Source: Alicyclobacillus contaminans DSM 17975 (lineage in GTDB: Bacteria > Bacillota > Bacilli > Alicyclobacillales > Alicyclobacillaceae). Taken from it: a DNA stretch of 58,129 bases. The translations under genes were made by a program, and so were the position numbers. The notes beneath the pieces are model-generated. The model saw nothing but the letters and a program-made list of their open reading frames with translations. It was not told the origin of the DNA and searched no databases. Position 1 is the first letter of the stretch. Each line of letters starts with the position of its first letter. Below are positions 24,642 through 33,505 of this stretch, one piece after another. The stretch spans positions 6,186 to 64,314 of the forward strand of contig NZ_KE386913.1 in NCBI RefSeq assembly GCF_000429525.1, written 5' to 3'.

Positions 24642-26063
24642 GTGACCCCACAAGACATACTGAGGCTGATGAAAGAGAACAACGTTGAGATGGTGGACTT
24701 CCGGATTGTGGACGTTCCTGGTCGGCAGCATCATGTCACCATTCCGGCGGTTGAAATCGACGAGGAAGTGCTTGAGCGCGGTGTGGCGTTCGACGGTTCG
24801 AGTATTCAGGGCTTTCGGGGGATTGAGGAAAGTGACATGGTCATGCGGCCCGTGTTGGAGACCGCGTTCATTGATCCGTTCATGGCTGCCCCCACGTTAT
24901 CCCTCGCATGCACCGTTTATGAACCCAATGGCACCCGGTATGACAGAGATCCGCGGTATATTGCAGAGAAGGCGGAGGCGTATCTCCAACAGAGTGGTAT
25001 CGCGAGCGCTGCCTATTTCGGCCCGGAACTGGAGTTCTTCATTTTCGACGACGTTCGCTTTGACAGCAGCCATCAGGGAGCGTTTTACCAGGTGGACTCC
25101 GAAGAAGCGATGTGGAACACGGGAACCGGGGAAAAGAACCTCGGCTACAAGGTGAAGAACAAAGGGGGGTATTTCCCGGTACCGCCTCTGGATTCTCAAC
25201 AAGATATCCGAACCGAGATGGTCAAAGAGTTGATGAACGCCGGCATTCGTGTGGAGCGCCATCACCACGAAGTGGCCACGGCGGGCCAGGCGGAAATCAA
25301 TTTCCGCTTCAGCACCCTCACGCGGACGGCGGACAATGTCATGACCTACAAATACATCATTCGCAACGTCGCTCGAAAATTCGGCAAATCGGTGACCTTC
25401 ATGCCGAAGCCCATCTTTGGCGACAATGGTTCCGGCATGCACGTTCACCAAAGCCTGTTTGACGGAGATCAGCCGCTGTTCTACGAGGAAGGCAAGTATG
25501 CGAATCTGAGTGAGTTGGCGTTGTACTATATCGGCGGTATTCTCGAGCACGCGCCGGCCATCCTGGCTTTCTCCAATCCGAGCACGAACTCGTACAAGCG
25601 ACTGGTTCCCGGATTCGAAGCACCCGTCAATCTGGTGTTCTCGAAGGGGAATCGCAGTGCCGCGGTTCGCGTTCCGGTGGCGGCTGTTTCGCCGAAGACG
25701 GCGCGCATTGAATTCCGCACACCAGACTGTACTTCCAACCCGTACCTCGCATTCGCAGCGATGTTGATGGCGGGTCTCGACGGCATCAAGCGGAAAATCA
25801 ACCCAATTGAACTCGGCTATGGTCCGCTGGACAAGAATATCTATGAACTGTCCGGCGACGAGAAGGCGAAGATTCGCAGTGTTCCGGGCTCCCTCGATGA
25901 GGTGCTCGCGGCTCTGGAATCCGACTACGAATTCTTGTTGGAAGGCGGCGTATTTACGAAAGACTTCATTCAAAACTGGATTTCGTTCAAGCGCAACAAC
26001 GAAGTGGCGCCGCTCAGTCTTCGTCCGCATCCGTACGAGTTCCAACTCTACTACGACCTGTAA
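24642..26063 (+). CDS. glnA: Glutamine synthetase, type I-beta-like
   Basis: Makes glutamine from glutamate, ammonia and ATP. At 473 aa it is longer than the 444-residue Bacillus type and carries the insertion typical of type I-beta enzymes (around [20 protein letters not shown]). All core motifs are standard: [51 protein letters not shown] and [15 protein letters not shown]. The tyrosine that is adenylylated in enteric enzymes has a counterpart in [13 protein letters not shown], but no glnE is seen here. GTG start behind AAGGAGTG. Its promoter carries a GlnR/TnrA box, so this is probably the main assimilatory enzyme. Confidence 0.93.
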   Translation: MTPQDILRLMKENNVEMVDFRIVDVPGRQHHVTIPAVEIDEEVLERGVAFDGSSIQGFRGIEESDMVMRPVLETAFIDPFMAAPTLSLACTVYEPNGTRYDRDPRYIAEKAEAYLQQSGIASAAYFGPELEFFIFDDVRFDSSHQGAFYQVDSEEAMWNTGTGEKNLGYKVKNKGGYFPVPPLDSQQDIRTEMVKELMNAGIRVERHHHEVATAGQAEINFRFSTLTRTADNVMTYKYIIRNVARKFGKSVTFMPKPIFGDNGSGMHVHQSLFDGDQPLFYEEGKYANLSELALYYIGGILEHAPAILAFSNPSTNSYKRLVPGFEAPVNLVFSKGNRSAAVRVPVAAVSPKTARIEFRTPDCTSNPYLAFAAMLMAGLDGIKRKINPIELGYGPLDKNIYELSGDEKAKIRSVPGSLDEVLAALESDYEFLLEGGVFTKDFIQNWISFKRNNEVAPLSLRPHPYEFQLYYDL

Positions 26064-26101
26064 TTTTTCCGATAGTTGTCCCTGTGGACGTTATCGCAAC
26101 C

Positions 26102-26141
26102 AGAGGGTGTTTCGGCCCGCCACGGCCGCAACACCCTCTTT
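26102..26141 (+). terminator. Intrinsic terminator of glnA
   Basis: AGAGGGTGTT (26102-26111) pairs with AACACCCTCT (26130-26139), with an inner CGGCC-containing stem, followed by TTTC. It lies 39 bases past the glnA stop. Confidence 0.7.
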
Positions 26142-26195
26142 CGGTGAGGAAGGGTCCGCATCCATGCCGCCACCGATGAACGATACCCCGTCGCC

Positions 26196-26223
26196 TTGCG
26201 ATTGGGGCTGTTTTCACTATACT
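26196..26223 (+). promoter_or_regulatory. Promoter of the MDR oxidoreductase
   Basis: TTGCGA and TATACT are separated by 16 bases. The start codon lies 66 bases downstream. Confidence 0.55.
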
Positions 26224-26289
26224 TACAGAAGTAGATGAAAAAACTGCTGCTTTCGAGCTGAATCGGAGTGGAAGCGGGGAGAGGAAAAC

Positions 26290-27285
26290 ATGATGAAGGC
26301 CATTGTCGCTGAAGGTGGGGCTGGGCTCGCCGGTGTGCGTTACAAGGATGTTCCCATACCCGAACCGGGGCCTGGACAGGTCCGGATTCAATTGCGGACC
26401 GCAGGCTTGAACCGCCGCGATCTGCGGGTGATTGCACTCGCCAAGACGGGTAATCCGCCGGTCATCCTCGGCTCCGACGGCGCGGGCGTCGTTGACGCGC
26501 TGGGATCGGGCGTGGAGAATTTGGCGCTTGGGGACGAGGTCATCATTCATCCGGCGCTGAAGTGGATCCGCAATACGCCAGCGCCACCGCCGGATTACGA
26601 AATTCTCGGCTCCCCCACCGACGGTACATTCGCTGAGTACATCGTGGTGGATGCGGATCATGTGGCGAAAAAACCGGACCATCTCAGTTTTGAAGAGGCC
26701 GGCGTCCTGCCGTTGGCCGCCTTGACCGCGTATCGCGCACTGTTCACACGGGGTGAGCTGCATCAGGGGCAAACCGTTCTGCTTCCCGGCGTGGGGGGTG
26801 GCGTGGCCACCTACCTGGTTCAGTTCGCAAAGGCCCGCAAAGCCCGCGTGGTGGTGACCTCGCGCAGCGCCGACAAGCGGGAATCCGCCCTCCGTCTGGG
26901 AGCGGATATGGCCATCGATTCCACGCAGGACTGGCTGCCCCAGTTGAACGGAGAGCGGGTGGATTTGGTCGTGGACAGCGTGGGTGCGGCAACGTTCGAC
27001 CAGTGTTTTTCCGTGCTCAAGCCGGGCGGTACACTGGTGACATTCGGTGCGACAGCCGGCGACGAAGTGCGCTTTGACCTGCGTTCGTTCTTCTACGGCC
27101 AATTCAATCTCAAGGGTTCCACCATGGGAAGTCGGGAGGAGTTCGATGAGATGCTTCGATTCGTGTCGGAACATCGGATTCACCCCGTTGTGGACGCGAT
27201 GTTTCCTCTTGCGGAAGCCGTGTCCGCGTTGACGCGGCTGCAGGACACCCGGAACTTTGGAAAGATTGGCCTCATCATCGGTTGA
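26290..27285 (+). CDS. Zinc-less MDR-type alcohol dehydrogenase/quinone oxidoreductase
   Basis: A 331-residue medium-chain dehydrogenase. The N-terminal GroES-like domain (residues 1-125) has AGLNRRDLRVIALAK in place of the catalytic-zinc cysteine motif, and no structural-zinc cysteines are seen. It therefore fits the YogA/quinone-oxidoreductase side of the family. The NADP domain has LLPGVGGGVATYLVQFAKA, TSRSADKRESALRLGAD and VDSVGAATFDQC. ATG 26290 (or 26293) follows GGGAGAGG. Its own promoter and the upstream terminator make it monocistronic. The substrate is unknown. Confidence 0.8.
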   Translation: MMKAIVAEGGAGLAGVRYKDVPIPEPGPGQVRIQLRTAGLNRRDLRVIALAKTGNPPVILGSDGAGVVDALGSGVENLALGDEVIIHPALKWIRNTPAPPPDYEILGSPTDGTFAEYIVVDADHVAKKPDHLSFEEAGVLPLAALTAYRALFTRGELHQGQTVLLPGVGGGVATYLVQFAKARKARVVVTSRSADKRESALRLGADMAIDSTQDWLPQLNGERVDLVVDSVGAATFDQCFSVLKPGGTLVTFGATAGDEVRFDLRSFFYGQFNLKGSTMGSREEFDEMLRFVSEHRIHPVVDAMFPLAEAVSALTRLQDTRNFGKIGLIIG

Positions 27286-27328
27286 TGGTGGCAGCGGGGC
27301 CGGCCGGCGGCGAAGGCGGCGGACAGCC

Positions 27329-27598
27329 TCAGCATCCCGCCAGCCGGCCACTTCGCCAGTGACCGGGGGACACTTTCCCATGGGCCGTCGGGTCGGGCTC
27401 CAAGGGATGGTGTTCGGCTGGATTGCGCAGACGTCGGTAGAAAATCACCAGTTCTTCTTTATTCCGTTGGATGTCCACAACCTTGATCTCGTGTTGCTCA
27501 ATCTCCTGTTGAATACGACGAAGCAGATGTGGGTTTTCGGCCACCTGTCGCCTGGACAGGGTGTATGTCAAAAAATCCTTGGCGGTGCGTCCTTCCAT
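27329..27598 (-). CDS. Small hypothetical protein overlapping the hydrolase gene
   Basis: An 89-residue product, MEGRTAKDFLTYTLSRRQ..., with a helical, charged, protein-like middle (IQQEIEQHEIKVVDIQRNKE). It reads in a different frame from the hydrolase and overlaps its last 33 codons. In the overlap the hydrolase frame looks poor (GRTHRQGFFDIHPVQ), while this frame looks real. A run of seven G just upstream of ATG 27598 can act as a ribosome-binding site. It could also be a slippage or sequencing-error site joining the two frames. No family is recognised. Confidence 0.4.
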   Translation of the reverse strand: MEGRTAKDFLTYTLSRRQVAENPHLLRRIQQEIEQHEIKVVDIQRNKEELVIFYRRLRNPAEHHPLEPDPTAHGKVSPGHWRSGRLAGC

Positions 27599-28433
27599 CC
27601 ACAACCCCCCCATTTTCCAGAGAAACGATTTTCCAATCGAATTCCGCCGACCGACGGGACTGTAGCCACGACCGTGTCAGCGTTCGAACCGCCCTGGCGC
27701 TGCCAGGGGTGGAAAACGTGTGGTCCGCATTTTGCAGAATTTCCAGTTGACAGCACGCGCCATGCCTCTCCAGCTGTTGGTAATAGAGCGACGCGTTGCG
27801 GACGGGAACCTCTGCATCGGCCGCACCATGCACGATGAGCGCGTTGCCGGTGAACTGCGCCGCCGCGTCGACGGGGCAATGGCGCTTGAGCGAGTCAAAG
27901 AAACCGGGTTTCAGCGTGTAGCCGAGGTAGTTGGCCCCGCCCTGTTCGTACGCGCGCCGCACCACGTCGGGTCCGGTGATGGCGCAGATCTCGGCATACG
28001 GGTGAGCCACAGCCGCCCACAGGATCACTTGCCGAATGGCCGGTTCTTGGACGGCTGTCAGCATCGCGACGGCACCACCCAAACTGTGCCCGAGCAACGT
28101 GATGCGGTCCGCGTCCACAAACGGCAGAGACGACGTATATTCAAGTACAGCGCGGGTCTGGTCCACCATCGATGTCAACCCAGTATCGCCGTACCGGCCC
28201 GTACTCTCGCCGCATCCCGCGTAGTCAAAGCGAACCACCGCGTAGCCGGCTTGCTCAAAACAGCGAGCCGCCTGCACAAACAATCGGTTGACCCCGATGC
28301 GCGTACCGACAAAACCATGACAGATGACCACCGCCGGCCAGCGCTGCCCGTCGTTGCCCAGCGCGGCTTCTGGTTGGTGAACGGTGAGTGCCAATTGATA
28401 ATCCCCGCAATGAAGTTGACAACAGTATTCCAC
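27498..28433 (-). CDS. Alpha/beta hydrolase (serine esterase-like)
   Basis: An alpha/beta hydrolase. The oxyanion region is VVICHGFVGTRIG, followed by VRFDYAGCGESTG. The nucleophile elbow is LLGHSLGGAVA, the catalytic acid is probably in IVHGAADAEVPV, and the catalytic His is in NADHTFST. This resembles small acyl esterases or dienelactone hydrolase-like proteins. The frame starts at 28499, but GTG 28433 lies 7 bases after AAAGGGGG and gives 311 aa. The fold is complete by WLQSRRS; the last 30 or so residues follow a 7-G run and do not look protein-like. Divergent from the ssuE operon. Confidence 0.75.
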   Translation of the reverse strand: MEYCCQLHCGDYQLALTVHQPEAALGNDGQRWPAVVICHGFVGTRIGVNRLFVQAARCFEQAGYAVVRFDYAGCGESTGRYGDTGLTSMVDQTRAVLEYTSSLPFVDADRITLLGHSLGGAVAMLTAVQEPAIRQVILWAAVAHPYAEICAITGPDVVRRAYEQGGANYLGYTLKPGFFDSLKRHCPVDAAAQFTGNALIVHGAADAEVPVRNASLYYQQLERHGACCQLEILQNADHTFSTPGSARAVRTLTRSWLQSRRSAEFDWKIVSLENGGVVDGRTHRQGFFDIHPVQATGGRKPTSASSYSTGD

Positions 28434-28649
28434 ATGCAAGCCCCCTTTTTGGGCCTGTGATGCCGATGGCGATCGCAGACAGTTCATTGTCAGTTCCAAT
28501 ACTAAGTAATCCGATTTTAATTACAGGAATTATAACACGATCTCGTTCGTCCATGAAACCCCCTGCCTGGGCACCCTCCGACGAAATCCAAGCTCATCAT
28601 CACGTTATATCCAATTCGGATAAAACAGCTTTGTTTTGTCGATATTTCA

Positions 28650-28679
28650 TTGAGCGGTTGGCCACGCGGCACATATACT
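28650..28679 (+). promoter_or_regulatory. Promoter of the organosulfur operon
   Basis: TTGAGC (28650-28655) and TATACT (28674-28679) are separated by 18 bases, 52 bases before the ssuE start. The 250-base divergent region upstream is AT-rich and has several short dyads, such as GTAATCCGATTTTAATTAC at about 28507. Confidence 0.6.
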
Positions 28680-28731
28680 CGTCGCATCCACGAATTTTCC
28701 GTGGCGGACCCAGGGTGAGGAGGATTCACGG

Positions 28732-29289
28732 ATGACACGGATTGCATTGGTTTCTGGAAGTCCGTCGGAGCCGTCCAGAGTGGCATCACTGCTGGCCTGG
28801 CTGAGCCGGCGCCTCGAGACGCACGGGATTGAGACGCAGACCATTTACGTTCGGAATCTACCGCCGGACGACCTGCTCCATGCCCGCACCCAGAGTCCAG
28901 CCATTGCTCGCGCGAACCACGTGATTAGCGAGGCGGACGCCGTCGTTGTTGGAACGCCGATTTACAAAGCCGCGTACACCGGCATCCTCAAGGCGTATCT
29001 GGACCTGCTGCCCAACGGGGCCCTGGCCAATAAGCCAGTGCTGCCCGTCGCGGTGGGGGGCACCATCGCGCACCTGTTGGCGCTCGAATACGCCTTGAAG
29101 CCCGTGTTGGCGGTGCTTGGCGCGACCGTGTTGGAGAAGAGCGTGTTCGGTTTGGAGACGCAGTTTTCCCGACTGGATTCTCTGGATGGTTACGAAGTCG
29201 CGCCGGACCTGGAGCCCCGTTTGGCGGAGGCGGCGGAGCATCTGGTGCAACAGGTGAACCCGGTCTTGCTTCGCGCTGCTACGCATTAA
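28732..29289 (+). CDS. ssuE: NAD(P)H-dependent FMN reductase
   Basis: SsuE/MsuE-type flavin reductase supplying FMNH2 to the monooxygenases encoded downstream. The 185-residue flavodoxin-like protein has [15 protein letters not shown] near the N-terminus and [20 protein letters not shown] contacting the flavin, as in SsuE. It ends with [11 protein letters not shown]...LDSLDGYE typical of the group. ATG start behind GTGAGGAGGA. First gene of a six-gene operon, 34 bases before ssuD. It is probably the common reductase for the four flavin-dependent monooxygenases that follow. Confidence 0.9.
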   Translation: MTRIALVSGSPSEPSRVASLLAWLSRRLETHGIETQTIYVRNLPPDDLLHARTQSPAIARANHVISEADAVVVGTPIYKAAYTGILKAYLDLLPNGALANKPVLPVAVGGTIAHLLALEYALKPVLAVLGATVLEKSVFGLETQFSRLDSLDGYEVAPDLEPRLAEAAEHLVQQVNPVLLRAATH

Positions 29290-29323
29290 TCCGAAGCTTC
29301 GACGGAGAAGGGAGGAGTGCCTG

Positions 29324-30490
29324 GTGGAACTGTTTTGGTTCATCCCAACACATGGCGATGGCCGCTATTTGGGGACGCGGAAGGGTGCGCGCGCGGTGAA
29401 TCACGCGTACTGTCGGCAAATTGCGCAAGCCGCTGATGAACTCGGCTTCAGCGGCGTTCTGCTGCCGACCGGGAAATCTTGCGAAGACGCCTGGATTGTG
29501 GCCTCCACATTGGCGCCGCTGACGCAACGACTCAAATTTCTCGTGGCCGTACGGCCTGGTTTGATGTCGCCGACGCTCGCCGCACGCATGGCTGCGACGC
29601 TGGATCGGTTTTCCGATGGTCGTTTGCTCATCAACGTGGTGACCGGTGGAGATCCGGTGGAAAACGCGGGCGATGGGTTGTTCCTGTCCCATGACGAACG
29701 ATATGCGGTGACGGATGAGTTTCTCTCCATCTGGCGAAAGGTGCTGACGGAGGAAGGGAAGACCGACTTTCAAGGGGAGTACCTTCGCGTAGAGGGAGCC
29801 GAGGTGCTCTATCCGCCGTTGCAAAAACCACATCCTCCGCTCTATTTCGGCGGCTCGTCATCGGCCGCCATCCAGGTGGCCGCGCGCCATGTGGACGTGT
29901 ATTTGACGTGGGGCGAACCGCCGGCGCAAGTGAAGGAGAAAATCGCTAAGGTACGCGAACTGGCCGCGGCAGCGGGACGGACAGTCCGCTTCGGGATTCG
30001 CCTGCACGTGATTGTCCGGGAAACGGAGGAAGCGGCGTGGCAAGCGGCGGACGAACTGATTCAGTATGTGACCGATGACACCATCGCGGCCGCGCAATCC
30101 GTGTTCGCTCGCATGGATTCGGTTGGGCAGCAGCGCATGAGTCAACTGCATCGCGGCGATCGGTCACACCTGGAGATAAGCCCCAACCTGTGGGCGGGCG
30201 TTGGACTGGTACGCGGCGGAGCGGGGACCGCGTTGGTGGGAGATCCAGAGAGCGTCGCGGCGCGAATGAGGGAATACGCCGATCTCGGGATCGAAACGTT
30301 CATTCTCTCGGGCTACCCGCATCTGGAAGAAGCGTACCGCGTCGCGGAATTACTGTTCCCGCTGTTGCCAGTCAACGTACCGCGCAATCCAGAAGAACGA
30401 ACTTACATCAGTCCGTTTGGAGAGATGATTGCCAACGAGCTGATTCCAAATCCACACGGTGCGGTTGAATCGGGGACAACCACTTCGTGA
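29324..30490 (+). CDS. ssuD: FMNH2-dependent alkanesulfonate monooxygenase
   Basis: SsuD uses FMNH2 and oxygen to cleave the C-S bond of alkanesulfonates, releasing sulfite and an aldehyde. The 388-residue luciferase-like barrel opens with [15 protein letters not shown], the diagnostic SsuD start. It keeps [30 protein letters not shown] and [10 protein letters not shown]. The mobile loop [18 protein letters not shown] is near the C-terminus. GTG start behind GGGAGGAG. The substrate could be methanesulfonate (MsuD-like) or longer alkanesulfonates; sequence alone does not settle this. Confidence 0.93.
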   Translation: MELFWFIPTHGDGRYLGTRKGARAVNHAYCRQIAQAADELGFSGVLLPTGKSCEDAWIVASTLAPLTQRLKFLVAVRPGLMSPTLAARMAATLDRFSDGRLLINVVTGGDPVENAGDGLFLSHDERYAVTDEFLSIWRKVLTEEGKTDFQGEYLRVEGAEVLYPPLQKPHPPLYFGGSSSAAIQVAARHVDVYLTWGEPPAQVKEKIAKVRELAAAAGRTVRFGIRLHVIVRETEEAAWQAADELIQYVTDDTIAAAQSVFARMDSVGQQRMSQLHRGDRSHLEISPNLWAGVGLVRGGAGTALVGDPESVAARMREYADLGIETFILSGYPHLEEAYRVAELLFPLLPVNVPRNPEERTYISPFGEMIANELIPNPHGAVESGTTTS

Positions 30491-30515
30491 AAGGGATGGA
30501 GGAATCTGAACCGTC

Positions 30516-31952
30516 ATGACGAGGGGACAGCGTTTTTTGAACAGTTTGAACGACGGTCGTACGGTCTGGCTGGACGGGCAGCAGGTGCCCGATGTGACGC
30601 GGCACCCCGCCTTCACCGGCACTCTGGAGACGATTGCGCGCTTGTTTGACAGTTTGGATACCGCCGGCGTTCGTGAGCAAATTGGTTTTCCAAGCCCCCG
30701 TGTCGGCCAATATGCACACAACGCGTTTCTGGTGCCGCGAACGCGGGAGGACCTGGCTCGGCGAACCGCCGCGTTCACATACTGGGCTGAACAGACCCAC
30801 GGCGTGATGAGCCGATTGTCCGATTACGCCCGTTCCATGGTCACCGGTTGGTACGCGGTGCGGGATGCGTTTTCCCAGGATGATCCGCACTTCGCCGATA
30901 AAATCAGCCGCTACTACGAGGCGGCGCGCGACCAGGACCTGTTTCTCACCACCGCACTGCTCGATCCGCAGATCAATCGCGCCAAGCGCATCGACGAAGA
31001 GAATCCGGACGCGGTCCTGCGCATTGTTTCGGAAAACCACGAGGGTGTGGTGGTGCGCGGCGCCAAGATGATTGCCACGGCAGCTCCCTACACGCACGAT
31101 TTTCTCATTTTCCCGTTCCACCACGTGGACAGCGCGCATCCGCAATACGCCCACGCGTTGATTGTGCCGGCGAATCTCAAAGGACTGCACATCGTCTGTC
31201 GGGAGTCGTTCGCCAGCGTGGATGCGGTGCAGCATCCGCTCAGCAGCCGCTATGACGAGATGGACGCGGTGTTGATCTTTGACGACGTTCTCGTGCCCTG
31301 GGAACGCGTGCTGCTCAAGGACAACCCAGAGGCGGTCTGGCGCCTGCGCCAGAACACGTCCGCCAACGCACTCGCATTTCACCAAACCGTGGTCCGGGCG
31401 GCGGCCAAATTGCGGTTTGTGGCCGGCGTGGCCTGCGCCATTGCTGAATCCATCGGGGTGGATGGATTCCTGCACGTTCAGGAAAAGCTCGGCGAACTGC
31501 TGACACAGGTGGACACGTTGCAGGCACTGGCCATCGCGTCGGAGGTGCATTCCTACACCGACGACTTCGGCAATCAAATTCCGGCCATTGGCTTCTTGGA
31601 GACGGCTCGCAACCTGAACAGCCGCTATTATCCACGCGCCATTGAGATCCTGCAGCAAATCGGGGCCGGGGGATTTATGCAGGTGCCCTCTCAAGCCACG
31701 GACTACACGGGTTCCGTGTCGCAGTTGATTGACAAATATTTCGCCGGCGCCAGGGTGTCAGCTGAGGCCAAAATCAAGCTGTTCCAACTGGGCTGGGATC
31801 TCATTGGCAGCCAACTGGGGGCGCGGCATCAACTGTACGAGCGCTACTACGCGGGAGATCCGGTCCGGACGTTCGCCAATCAATATGTCAACGCGGACAA
31901 GGCGCGTTACACGAAACCGGTCTGGGATTTGATTCGTCAAGCGGGTGTGTGA
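30516..31952 (+). CDS. HpaB-family FADH2-dependent monooxygenase
   Basis: A 478-residue protein of the 4-hydroxyphenylacetate 3-monooxygenase (HpaB/PvcC) family, acyl-CoA dehydrogenase fold, which needs reduced FAD from a partner reductase. Marks are YFLNSLNDGRTVWLDGQQV-like opening residues (here FLNSLNDGRTVWLDGQ), GAKMIATAAPYTHDFLIFP in the flavin site, FDDVLVPWERVLL, and a C-terminal segment LFQLGWDLIGSQLGARHQLYE. In HpaB relatives the substrate is a phenol. Its place between sulfonate and sulfone monooxygenases is unusual and suggests an aromatic or quinol-type sulfur compound, or an early ring oxidation. ATG 30516 follows GGATGGAGG. Confidence 0.8.
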   Translation: MTRGQRFLNSLNDGRTVWLDGQQVPDVTRHPAFTGTLETIARLFDSLDTAGVREQIGFPSPRVGQYAHNAFLVPRTREDLARRTAAFTYWAEQTHGVMSRLSDYARSMVTGWYAVRDAFSQDDPHFADKISRYYEAARDQDLFLTTALLDPQINRAKRIDEENPDAVLRIVSENHEGVVVRGAKMIATAAPYTHDFLIFPFHHVDSAHPQYAHALIVPANLKGLHIVCRESFASVDAVQHPLSSRYDEMDAVLIFDDVLVPWERVLLKDNPEAVWRLRQNTSANALAFHQTVVRAAAKLRFVAGVACAIAESIGVDGFLHVQEKLGELLTQVDTLQALAIASEVHSYTDDFGNQIPAIGFLETARNLNSRYYPRAIEILQQIGAGGFMQVPSQATDYTGSVSQLIDKYFAGARVSAEAKIKLFQLGWDLIGSQLGARHQLYERYYAGDPVRTFANQYVNADKARYTKPVWDLIRQAGV

Positions 31953-32030
31953 TGGGAGCTGGCCGCACCGGCGAGGCGACGCGGAGCCGGTGAATCGCTT
32001 GCGGGAATCCAACAAGGGGTGGAAACAAAC

Positions 32031-33446
32031 GTGAAGCATGGACGGATCTATCTCAATGCATTCGTGATGAACTGCGTGGGCCACCAGTCTCCGGGGCTCT
32101 GGACGCACCCTGCAGACGAGAGCTATCGCTACACGGATATGGAGTACTGGAGCGAATTGGCCCGGACGTTGGAGCGTGGGCGGTTTGACGCCGTATTCTT
32201 GGCGGACGTGCTCGGCGTATACGACGTCTACCAGGGTTCGCGCGACGCGTCGGTGCGCGACGCCGCTCAGGTTCCCGTGAACGATCCGCTGCTCGTGGTG
32301 CCGGTCATGGCGCAGGTCACCAAACACCTGGGCTTTGGCGTGACCTCGTCCGTCAGTTACGAGCCCCCATACCTGTTCGCTCGCCGCATGTCTACGCTGG
32401 ATCACCTGACCAAGGGCCGGGTGGGCTGGAACATTGTCACCTCCTACTTGGACAGTGCCGCCCGCAACCTGGGCTTGCAGCGTCAGGTCAGCCACGATGC
32501 GCGCTATGACATTGCCGACGAATATTTGGATGTCTGCTACAAATTGTGGGAGGGGAGCTGGGAAGATGATGCGGTCGTCCGCGACCGCAATCAGAAAATC
32601 TACGCAGATCCGGCCAAAGTGCACGAGATTGGGCACCAGGGCAAGTACTTCAGCGTGCCTGGCATTCACCTGTGCGAACCTTCGCCGCAGCGGACGCCGG
32701 TGCTGTACCAGGCTGGGGCTTCCGCCCGCGGGCGCGCCTTTGCCGCCAAGCACGCAGAGTGCGTTTTCATCATTGCGCCGACCATCCCCATGGCGAGAAC
32801 CTATGTCCGGGCGCTACGGCAAGAGGCGGAGAAGATAGGCAGGGATCCTGCGGAAATTCGCGTGTTCTCCATGTTCACGCCGATTGTGGGGCGGACGCAG
32901 GCGGAGGCGGAAGAGAAGTATCTGGACTACGCCAGGCACGCCAGTTACCACGGTGCGCTGGCGCTGTACGGCGGCTGGAGCGGACTCGACTTGTCTCAGT
33001 ACGGGCCGGATGAGCCCTTGCAATACGTGCGCAACGAGGCCATTTATTCGGCCGTCGAGGTGTTCACGAAGATGGATCCGGACAGGCAGTGGACGGTCGC
33101 GGAAATTGCGAAGTTCATTGGGATTGGCGGCCGTGGCCCAGTCTTTGTGGGCACGCCCGAGTCCATTGCCGACACCATGCAGGCATGGGTGGATGAAGCG
33201 GATGTGGACGGGTTCAACATCGCCTATGCGGTGACGCCCGGCACCTTTGTCGACTTTGTCAACCTGGTGGTACCCGAGCTGCAGGCGCGGGGCTTGGTCT
33301 GGCGCGACTATGCGGCTGACACGCTGCGCGGCAATCTGTACGGCGGCCGCCGGCACTTGCCGGATCATCATCCGGCGCGGCAGTACCGCCGCCAGGGGCA
33401 AGGCGAGTCAGCCGATGTCGGCGCCGTGGCAGGCACGTCTTCCTGA
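32031..33446 (+). CDS. DszA/NtaA-family FMNH2-dependent monooxygenase
   Basis: A 471-residue bacterial luciferase-like monooxygenase of the NtaA/SnaA/DszA group. The opening MKHGRIYLNAFVMNC, then WTHPADESYRYTDMEYW and KGRVGWNIVTSYLDSAARN, are group signatures, as is VLYQAGASARGRAFAAKHAE. In DszA the reaction is opening of dibenzothiophene sulfone to a sulfinate; other members attack nitrilotriacetate or dialkyl sulfones. In this operon a sulfone is the likely class of substrate. GTG 32031, eight bases after AAGGGGTGG, is preferred over GTG 32019. The C-terminal 30 residues are extra and low in complexity. Confidence 0.85.
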   Translation: MKHGRIYLNAFVMNCVGHQSPGLWTHPADESYRYTDMEYWSELARTLERGRFDAVFLADVLGVYDVYQGSRDASVRDAAQVPVNDPLLVVPVMAQVTKHLGFGVTSSVSYEPPYLFARRMSTLDHLTKGRVGWNIVTSYLDSAARNLGLQRQVSHDARYDIADEYLDVCYKLWEGSWEDDAVVRDRNQKIYADPAKVHEIGHQGKYFSVPGIHLCEPSPQRTPVLYQAGASARGRAFAAKHAECVFIIAPTIPMARTYVRALRQEAEKIGRDPAEIRVFSMFTPIVGRTQAEAEEKYLDYARHASYHGALALYGGWSGLDLSQYGPDEPLQYVRNEAIYSAVEVFTKMDPDRQWTVAEIAKFIGIGGRGPVFVGTPESIADTMQAWVDEADVDGFNIAYAVTPGTFVDFVNLVVPELQARGLVWRDYAADTLRGNLYGGRRHLPDHHPARQYRRQGQGESADVGAVAGTSS

Positions 33447-33505
33447 ACTGCTGGCGTGGTAGGGTCCTGCCAAACGAAGGATGGCAAGTCGAAGGAGGGA
33501 TGACC

